Below are positions 14,727-20,122 of a stretch of 20,122 nt of DNA, piece after piece (position 1 is the first letter of the stretch; every line of letters begins with the position of its first letter). Under the pieces are notes generated by a model that worked only from the letters and a program-made list of their open reading frames with translations, searched no databases and was not told the DNA's origin. This stretch comes from an uncultured Limnohabitans sp. (GTDB taxonomy: Bacteria; Pseudomonadota; Gammaproteobacteria; Burkholderiales; Burkholderiaceae_C). The position numbers and the translations under genes were made by a program. The stretch spans positions 1-20,122 of the forward strand of contig CALEYZ010000140.1 of assembly GCA_937928195.1 (NCBI GenBank). Direction: 5' to 3'.

Positions 14727-15485
14727 ATGAACGACCTGATCACCATCGTTAGCGACAACTGGCTCTTGCTGCTGGTGGGGCAATATCCCAATGGTCCTTT
14801 AGGCGGATTAGCCTGCACGCTATTGCTGTCGATCTTGGGTATCACTTTGGCATTTCCACTTAGCGTCGGCATCGCTCTGGCACGCATTTCCAAGAATCCA
14901 TTACTCCGCTGGCCATCAACCGCATTGGTCTATGCCACCCGCGGAATCCCGTTGCTCATGATCATTTTGTGGGTGTACTTTTTAGTTCCTATTTTGATTG
15001 GCCAAAACATCTCAGGTTTCACAACGATGGTGGTAACGCTGGTTGTGTATGAGGCCGCTTTTTTGGCTGAAATTGTCAGAGCAGGCATTGAAGCATTGCC
15101 CAAAGGACAAACAGAAGCTGCACGTGCTTTGGGCCATGGCTACATGGGCGCCATGTTTCACATCATCTTGCCGCAAGCGCTTTACAACATGTTGCCCAGC
15201 ATGCTGAGTCAGTTTGTGTCCACCATCAAAGAAACCACCTTGGGTTATGTCATCAATGTGCATGAGCTGACTTTTGCAGCCAGCCAAGTCAACAACCAAT
15301 TGCTCACCAAACCGTTTCATGTTTTTTTCATCTTGGCGGTGATTTATTACATCGTCTGCTGGAGTCTGACACATGCCGCGGAGTGGTTGGAGCAAAGAAT
15401 TGCAAAAAAACGATTGGGCGTGAACGTCACAGTGCACAGATCAAACATACCACCTAGCACTCCGCCTCTGAGGCATCTCACATGA
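14727..15485 (+). CDS. Polar amino-acid ABC transporter permease (GltK/HisQ-like)
   Basis: Second inner-membrane permease of the PAAT importer, 252 residues. It has an N-terminal membrane segment (LACTLLLSILGITLAFPLSV), a family motif ATRGIPLLMIILWVYFLVP, and an EAA loop GIEALPKGQTEAARALGHGY, followed by LPQALYNMLPSMLSQFVSTIKETTL. A polar, proline-rich tail of about 25 residues after the last membrane helix is longer than usual. It starts 2 bases after the first permease and overlaps the ATPase gene by 4 bases (ATGA). Confidence 0.92.
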   Translation: MNDLITIVSDNWLLLLVGQYPNGPLGGLACTLLLSILGITLAFPLSVGIALARISKNPLLRWPSTALVYATRGIPLLMIILWVYFLVPILIGQNISGFTTMVVTLVVYEAAFLAEIVRAGIEALPKGQTEAARALGHGYMGAMFHIILPQALYNMLPSMLSQFVSTIKETTLGYVINVHELTFAASQVNNQLLTKPFHVFFILAVIYYIVCWSLTHAAEWLEQRIAKKRLGVNVTVHRSNIPPSTPPLRHLT

Positions 15486-16216
15486 TTAAATTCTCTCAAG
15501 TCAACAAGTGGTATGGCGACTATCACGCACTGGTCAACATCACCGCTGAAGTTAAACAAGGCGAAGTTGTGGTTGTCTGCGGCCCCTCAGGATCGGGCAA
15601 ATCAACGCTCATACGAACCGTGAATCGGTTAGAAGAAATTCAGTCGGGCCAAATTGAATTCAATGCACAGCAAGTCCACAGCCCGATGAACAGCCAACAC
15701 CTTAACAAGCTGCGCAGCCAAGTTGGGTTTGTTTTTCAAAGCTTCAACTTATTTCCACACATGTCAGTGCTAGACAACATCACTTTCTCGCCTATGCGCT
15801 TGATGGGACTGAGCAAAGCGGCAGCACATGACAAAGCCATGGCCTTGTTGGACCGCGTCGGCTTGGCCAATAAATCTCAGGCCTTTCCGGCGCAACTGTC
15901 TGGCGGGCAGCAGCAAAGGGTTGCGATTGCTCGTGCCTTGGCCATGGAACCTCCAGCCATGCTTTTCGACGAGCCCACCAGCGCACTTGACCCTGAAATG
16001 GTTGGCGAGGTTTTGAGCGTCATGCGCAGCCTGGCCCAAGACGGCATGACCATGATGTGTGTCACACATGAAATGGGCTTCGCGCGCGAAGTTGCCGACA
16101 GAGTTTGGTTCATGGACGAAGGGTCAATTTTAGAAGTCGCAGAACCCGAGTCTTTCTTTCACAACCCACAACACCCTCGTGCCAAAAGATTCTTGACAGA
16201 TCTTCGCGCACATTGA
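15482..16216 (+). CDS. Polar amino-acid ABC transporter ATP-binding protein (GltL/HisP-like)
   Basis: ATPase that drives the importer at the inner face of the membrane, 244 residues. Walker A GPSGSGKST (34-42), Q-loop FQSFNLFPH (Q86), signature LSGGQQQRVAIARAL (139-153), Walker B and following LFDEPTSALDPE (161-172) and the switch His in VTHEMGFAREV are all intact. The high similarity to the GlnQ/GltL/HisP group places it in the polar amino-acid class. It is translationally coupled to the permease gene before it (4-base overlap) and followed by the binding-protein gene after 29 bases. Confidence 0.94.
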   Translation: MIKFSQVNKWYGDYHALVNITAEVKQGEVVVVCGPSGSGKSTLIRTVNRLEEIQSGQIEFNAQQVHSPMNSQHLNKLRSQVGFVFQSFNLFPHMSVLDNITFSPMRLMGLSKAAAHDKAMALLDRVGLANKSQAFPAQLSGGQQQRVAIARALAMEPPAMLFDEPTSALDPEMVGEVLSVMRSLAQDGMTMMCVTHEMGFAREVADRVWFMDEGSILEVAEPESFFHNPQHPRAKRFLTDLRAH

Positions 16217-16245
16217 TTTCACCTCACCACCACTAGGAGTTCTTC

Positions 16246-17091
16246 ATGAAAAATCGTACGGCACTTTGCCTTTCTGCTGGCCTCATGGCGCTGGCTTCAT
16301 TTTCGCCAACTGCGTTTGCCGATCAATGGCAGGACATCCAACAACGTAAAGAATTGAAATGCGCCACGTTTGCAGATGTTCCGCCTTTTGCGGCACCTGA
16401 TCCAAAATCACGCGAGATGGTTGGTTTTGATGTGGATTTGTGCAATGCCATCGCGGCTCAATTTGGTGTCAAAGCATCTGTTACACCAGTTTCCGTTGAA
16501 GCCCGCGTACCAGAAGTCAAGATGGGCCGTGTTGACATCACGGTTGCCAATTTAGCATATACCTTGGGCCGCGCAGAGCAGATTCAATTTAGCCACCCTT
16601 ACTATTTGGCCAAAGAAATGTTGGCAGTTAAAGCCAGCGAAGCCGGCACCAAAAAAGCAGACTTTAAGGGCAAACGAATCGCCTCAACAAAAGGATCCAC
16701 ATCTGAGCTGTCTATCAAACTCAATGGTTCGGAACCTGTCACTTTCCAAGACACGGGTTCAGTCTATATGGCAGTTCAGCAAAACAAAGCTGTTGGCATG
16801 GTTGCCAACACCATGACTATCACCAAGTTGGTCGGTCAGTCAAAAACGGGAGGGGCAGTGGAGATGAAGATGATCCAAGAACCCATGGCATTTCAGCCCA
16901 TTGGTGTGGGCATGAAGAAAGACGAGCCGCAACTTTATGCCAAAGTGAACGAAGCTTTATTGGCTTTGGACAAAGCAGGCGAAATCAACAAGATTTGGAA
17001 CAAATGGCTTGGCCCCAACACAGAGTACAAAATGGTCCGAGACGAAAAAGTCGTTCCACTTTCAGAGTTGAAATTTGACCCATTGCCTTAA
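16246..17091 (+). CDS. ABC transporter substrate-binding protein, family 3 (amino-acid type)
   Basis: Periplasmic receptor for the importer encoded just upstream, 281 residues. A signal peptide with a basic N-terminus and a hydrophobic core ends at AFA-DQ (cut after about residue 25). No lipobox is seen, so it is soluble in the periplasm. Family-3 motifs include GFDVDLCNAIAAQFG, VPEVKMGRVDITVANLAYTLGRAEQIQFSHPYY and a C-terminal NKIWNKWLGP. Ligand specificity cannot be read by eye. TAGGAG lies about 7 bases before the start. It is the last gene of the unit and is followed by a strong terminator. The ligand is probably the substrate, or a precursor, for the RraA/carboxylase/PxpABC operon. Confidence 0.93.
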   Translation: MKNRTALCLSAGLMALASFSPTAFADQWQDIQQRKELKCATFADVPPFAAPDPKSREMVGFDVDLCNAIAAQFGVKASVTPVSVEARVPEVKMGRVDITVANLAYTLGRAEQIQFSHPYYLAKEMLAVKASEAGTKKADFKGKRIASTKGSTSELSIKLNGSEPVTFQDTGSVYMAVQQNKAVGMVANTMTITKLVGQSKTGGAVEMKMIQEPMAFQPIGVGMKKDEPQLYAKVNEALLALDKAGEINKIWNKWLGPNTEYKMVRDEKVVPLSELKFDPLP

Positions 17092-17102
17092 TCGCAGCAG
17101 TC

Positions 17103-17135
17103 AATGAAAAAGGGCCAGCTGGCCCTTTTTTCATT
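17103..17135. terminator. Two-way intrinsic terminator
   Basis: A near-perfect dyad: AATGAAAAA, GGGCCAG/CTGGCCC (17112-17125), then TTTTTTCATT. A five-A run on the left and six T on the right allow termination in both directions. It separates the family-3 binding-protein gene (ends 17091) from the convergent DppF-like gene (ends 17151). Confidence 0.9.
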
Positions 17136-17150
17136 GGCACTCTTAACTTT

Positions 17151-18170
17151 TCAGTGCCGCCCCTCTTCCACCGCATGGCATGCGATCTTGATGCCGTTGA
17201 TGCTTTTCAAAACAGGGCGCTCCGTTCTGCAGCGCTCGTTGGCCAAAGGGCAACGTGGATTGAAGCTGCAACCCGGCGGCGGATTGAGCGGATTGGGCAC
17301 CTCGCCTTGCACCGGTGTGCGCGCTCGGCCGGTGTCTTTCATCTTGGGGATGGCATCCAGCAACATGCGGGTGTAAGGGTGCTGCGGGTTGCTGAACAAA
17401 CTGTGTTTGTCTGCCAGTTCGACCAACTGCCCCAAATACATCACCCCCACGTTGTCGCTCACATGGCGCACCACGGCCAAGTTGTGCGAGATGAACAAAT
17501 AGGTCAACCCGCGCTCACGCTGCAAGTCTTTCATGATGTTGAGCACTTGCGCTTGCACGCTCACATCCAATGCAGAGGTGGGCTCATCGCACACCAAAAA
17601 CTCAGGCGCGGTGGCCAATGCGCGCGCAATCGAAATGCGCTGGCGTTGGCCGCCAGAGAATTGGTGGGGGTACTTCACCATGTCCAGGGCTGACAAGCCC
17701 ACCGATTGCAACAGTTCGGCCACGCGGGTCTTCAGTTCTTGCGCATCGTGAATCAGGCCATGCTCTTTCAAGGGCTCGCCCACAATGGCTTCCACCGTCC
17801 AACGCGGGTTCAAGCTGGCATACGGGTCTTGAAAAATCATTTGGATGCGTTTGCGCATGGCTTTGGCATCGTCTGATTTGAAAGCCGCATGCGCATTTTC
17901 ACCGTCAAAGGTGAGGCCGCCGCGCGTGGGCTCGTACAAACCAACCAGCAAACGAGCCACGGTGCTTTTGCCACAACCGGACTCGCCCACCAAGGCCAAT
18001 GTTTTGCCGCGTTCGATTTCAAAGCTGACGCCATCAACGGCGCGCAACAACTGGCGTGGTTTGCGCTCAATCACGCGGCTGAGCCAGGGTGCTGAGACGT
18101 CAAAGGTTTTGGCCAAATCGTGCGCCACCACCAGCGGCTGTGGCTTCGAAGAAGCATTGTGTTGGCTCAT
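17151..18170 (-). CDS. dppF: Peptide ABC transporter ATP-binding protein (DppF/OppF-like)
   Basis: One of the two ATPases of a Dpp/Opp-type importer, 339 residues. Walker A is GESGCGKST (62-70), the Q-loop is IFQDPYASLNPRW, the signature is FSGGQRQRISIARAL, and Walker B is LVCDEPTSALD. The C-terminal oligopeptide-transporter extension with its Cys pattern (GCSFNPRCPLANERC) is present. I start at 18170, which gives a 4-base ATGA overlap with the upstream DppD-like gene and has a strong GGAGGTG about 6 bases before it; an in-frame ATG at 18209 would lie inside the DppD-like gene. Last gene of a minus-strand operon, ending at the terminator near 17103-17135. Dipeptide versus oligopeptide use is not certain. 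Confidence 0.93.
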   Translation of the reverse strand: MSQHNASSKPQPLVVAHDLAKTFDVSAPWLSRVIERKPRQLLRAVDGVSFEIERGKTLALVGESGCGKSTVARLLVGLYEPTRGGLTFDGENAHAAFKSDDAKAMRKRIQMIFQDPYASLNPRWTVEAIVGEPLKEHGLIHDAQELKTRVAELLQSVGLSALDMVKYPHQFSGGQRQRISIARALATAPEFLVCDEPTSALDVSVQAQVLNIMKDLQRERGLTYLFISHNLAVVRHVSDNVGVMYLGQLVELADKHSLFSNPQHPYTRMLLDAIPKMKDTGRARTPVQGEVPNPLNPPPGCSFNPRCPLANERCRTERPVLKSINGIKIACHAVEEGRH

Positions 18171-19165
18171 CGCACCACCTCCGCGGTCACTTCGTTTTGT
18201 AACCAGCACGCCACATGCGTCTGGCCGCTGCGGTCAAGTTGGGTCACTTGCGTCAACTCCGGTCGTTCTTGGCGGCAGCGGTCAAAGGCTTGTGTGCAGC
18301 GCGGATTGAAAGCGCAACCTTGAGGGATGGCATTCAGGCGCGGCATGGCGCCATCAATTTGATTCAAGCGTTCACGGTCCACATCCATGTCTGGAATAGA
18401 AGCCATCAGGCCGGCGGTGTAAGGATGCTCTGGATGGTTGATGACCTGGTGCACAGGGCCCACCTCGACAATGCGCCCCGCGTACATCACGGCTACGCGA
18501 TCGCAGGTCTCGGCAATCACGCCCATGTCGTGTGTGATGAGCATCACCGCAGCGCCGTGTTTTTTGCAAATATTTTTGAGCAAGCTGATGATCTGCGCTT
18601 GAATGGAGACGTCCAAGGCCGTGGTGGGCTCGTCGGCCACAATGAGCTGAGGCTCGGCTGCCAAGGCCAAGGCGATCACCACGCGTTGGCGCATACCGCC
18701 CGAAAACTGATGAGGGTAATGGTCAATGCGCTCTGCAGCAGCAGGAATACCGGTGTCTTGCAGCAAGGCAATGGCACGTTGGCGTGCTTCCTGATCGGAC
18801 ACAGGCAAATGCGCCTGGATGGTTTCCACCAACTGCTTGCCCACAGAATACAAAGGGTTCAGAGAGGTCAGCGGGTCTTGAAAAATGGCGCCAATTTTGC
18901 GGCCCCGAATGCTGCGCATTTGGTCGTTGCTCAAGTTATCGATGCGCTGACCTTGCAGCACAATTTCTCCGCCGGCCACACGGCCCGGTGGTTCAAGCAA
19001 ACCGATGATGGACGCACCGGTGAGGGACTTGCCCGCACCCGACTCGCCCACCACACCCAAGATTTCACCAGGGGCAATTTCAAATGAAATTTCGTCCAGC
19101 GCACGCAAAGTGCCGTGCCGGCTTGGAAATTCCACGACCAAATTTTTAACTTGTAGAAGACTCAT
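18167..19165 (-). CDS. dppD: Peptide ABC transporter ATP-binding protein (DppD/OppD-like)
   Basis: Second ATPase of the peptide importer, 332 residues, forming a heterodimer with the DppF-like protein. Walker A is GESGAGKS (40-47), the Q-loop is IFQDPLTSLNPLY, the signature is FSGGMRQRVVIALAL, and Walker B is LIVADEPTTALD. The switch His is in LITHDMGV, and the C-terminal extension has the Cys pattern GCAFNPRCTQAFDRC. In some DppD proteins such cysteines bind an iron-sulfur cluster; whether they do so here is unknown. AGG about 7 bases before the ATG supports the start. It is 25 bases downstream of the permease gene and overlaps dppF by 4 bases. Confidence 0.94.
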   Translation of the reverse strand: MSLLQVKNLVVEFPSRHGTLRALDEISFEIAPGEILGVVGESGAGKSLTGASIIGLLEPPGRVAGGEIVLQGQRIDNLSNDQMRSIRGRKIGAIFQDPLTSLNPLYSVGKQLVETIQAHLPVSDQEARQRAIALLQDTGIPAAAERIDHYPHQFSGGMRQRVVIALALAAEPQLIVADEPTTALDVSIQAQIISLLKNICKKHGAAVMLITHDMGVIAETCDRVAVMYAGRIVEVGPVHQVINHPEHPYTAGLMASIPDMDVDRERLNQIDGAMPRLNAIPQGCAFNPRCTQAFDRCRQERPELTQVTQLDRSGQTHVACWLQNEVTAEVVR

Positions 19166-19190
19166 GACAACCTGTCAAAGGAATGGGGGC

Positions 19191-20102
19191 TCAACGCAAA
19201 CGAGGGTTCAAGGCATCGCGCAGCCAATCACCCAACAAGTTCACAGACAAGGCAATGAGCACCAAGGTCACGCCTGGAAAAATCGTGATCCACCATTCGC
19301 CGGAAAATAAAAAATCATTGCCAATGCGAATGAGTGTGCCCAGCGAGGGTGAGGTGGGTGGCACCCCTACGCCCAGGAAAGACAAGGTGGCCTCGGTGAT
19401 GATGGCCGTGGCCACTTGAATGGTGGCCAGCACCATGACCGGGCCCAGCACATTGGGCAGCACATGGCGCAGCATGATGCGCAGCGGCGCCACGCCGGTC
19501 ACGCGCGCAGCCTGAACATATTCTTTGTTGCGCTCAACCAAGGTGGTGCCTCGCACCGTGCGCGCATATTGCACCCAGCCTGTGAGTGAAATCGAAATGA
19601 TCAGCACACCGAAAGCCAATGAGTCATCCGCATCTGGAAACAGCGCACGCCCCACACCTGCAATCAAGAGCGCCACCAAGATGGCAGGGAACGACAACAT
19701 CACATCGCACAAACGCATGAGGAAGGCGTCAATCCAACCGCCGCGAAAGCCTGCAATCAAACCCAAGCCCACGCCAACCAACAAAGACACGAAGACGGAA
19801 GCAAAACCCACCACCAAAGAGATGCGGGTGCCATACATCAAGGCTGACAGAATGTCGCGGCCTTGGTCGTCTGTGCCCAGTAAATACTTGGCAGATCCTT
19901 CTGCCGACCAAGCGGGCGGCAAGCGCGCGTCCATCAACTCCAAACTGGCGGCATCAAAGGGGTTGTACGGTGCCACCCACTTGGCAAACACCGCACAAAA
20001 AATGAACAAAGCCGCAATCGCAGCGGCGGCCATGGCCGTCTTGGACTGTTTGAAACTGTAGCCAACATCGCTGTTGAGCCATCGGGAAATGGGATTGGAC
20101 AT
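19191..20102 (-). CDS. dppC: Peptide ABC transporter permease (DppC/OppC-like)
   Basis: Inner-membrane permease of the peptide importer, 303 residues. An N-terminal cytoplasmic stretch and first membrane helix (AAAAIAALFIFCAVFAKW, about 25-42) lead to the DppC-specific periplasmic part (LLGTDDQGRDILSALMYGTR). This is followed by several helices and an EAA loop AARVTGVAPLRIMLRHVLPN. The C-terminal LLGDWLRDALNPRLR is the usual family ending, so the protein is complete. The start ATG is 20 bases from the window edge. The matching DppB-like permease and perhaps a binding protein would be expected just beyond the right edge. The stand-alone family-5 binding protein at 3782-5374 is another candidate partner. 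Confidence 0.94.
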   Translation of the reverse strand: MSNPISRWLNSDVGYSFKQSKTAMAAAAIAALFIFCAVFAKWVAPYNPFDAASLELMDARLPPAWSAEGSAKYLLGTDDQGRDILSALMYGTRISLVVGFASVFVSLLVGVGLGLIAGFRGGWIDAFLMRLCDVMLSFPAILVALLIAGVGRALFPDADDSLAFGVLIISISLTGWVQYARTVRGTTLVERNKEYVQAARVTGVAPLRIMLRHVLPNVLGPVMVLATIQVATAIITEATLSFLGVGVPPTSPSLGTLIRIGNDFLFSGEWWITIFPGVTLVLIALSVNLLGDWLRDALNPRLR

Positions 20103-20122
20103 GCCGTCTGAATCTTTCTGAA

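Noticed and set aside
5449..17091. Mobile element or genomic island with recombinase
   Set aside because: No transposase, integrase, tRNA target or terminal repeat was found; only bounding terminators and a possible composition shift are seen.
18215..19087. 290-codon plus-strand open frame
   Set aside because: It is the shadow of the DppD-like gene, which has all ABC ATPase motifs on the minus strand.

Overview
The window looks like chromosome of a Gram-negative betaproteobacterium, most likely Burkholderiales/Comamonadaceae (a Limnohabitans/Rhodoferax-like freshwater lineage is my guess). This rests on the style of the proteins (zwf-hexR pair, Dpp/Opp and PAAT ABC transporters, LamB/YcsF-KipI-KipA genes) and on dense, short-gapped gene packing; there is no rRNA or marker gene to prove it. 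21 protein genes are recognisable. No tRNA, rRNA, CRISPR, IS element or integrase was seen, and no stretch over 300 bases lacks a gene (the largest gaps are about 146-147 bases).

Region 1 (1-2392, + strand): zwf (glucose-6-phosphate dehydrogenase) and a HexR-like RpiR-family regulator, 3 bases apart. A dyad sits over the predicted zwf promoter. Region 2 (2397-5374): an amidohydrolase of the Xaa-Pro dipeptidase type (- strand) diverges from a family-5 peptide-type ABC substrate-binding protein (+ strand), which ends at a strong two-way terminator. Region 4 (17151-20122, - strand): dppC-dppD-dppF-like permease and ATPases of a peptide importer, continuing off the right edge. Regions 2 and 4 look like parts of one peptide-use module.

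Region 3 (5449-17091) is the interesting part: 14 genes bracketed by the two hairpin terminators. It holds an aminotransferase (- strand), a divergent LysR regulator, an operon RraA-BCCP-biotin carboxylase-PxpB-PxpC-degenerate BCCP-PxpA, and a second operon SDR-permease-permease-ATPase-binding protein (polar amino-acid importer). Most genes of the first operon overlap by a few bases. The operon has all parts of a urea-carboxylase-like enzyme split into separate genes (biotin carboxylase, carrier, and the KipI/KipA pair homologous to the urea carboxylase carboxyltransferase) plus the 5-oxoprolinase A subunit, but no accA/accD. The second carrier protein has lost the biotin lysine.

The same 15-base dyad, ATAAG-N5-C(C/T)TAT (a T-N11-A LysR-type box), lies upstream of all three transcription units. 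Each copy reads towards its promoter and lies 20-21 bases before a plausible -35 element. The 14 genes therefore look like one LysR regulon. My working hypothesis is import of an amino-acid-like or lactam compound, biotin/ATP-dependent opening of an amide or lactam, then transamination, oxidation and aldol or decarboxylative cleavage to central metabolites. The substrate is not known from the sequence.
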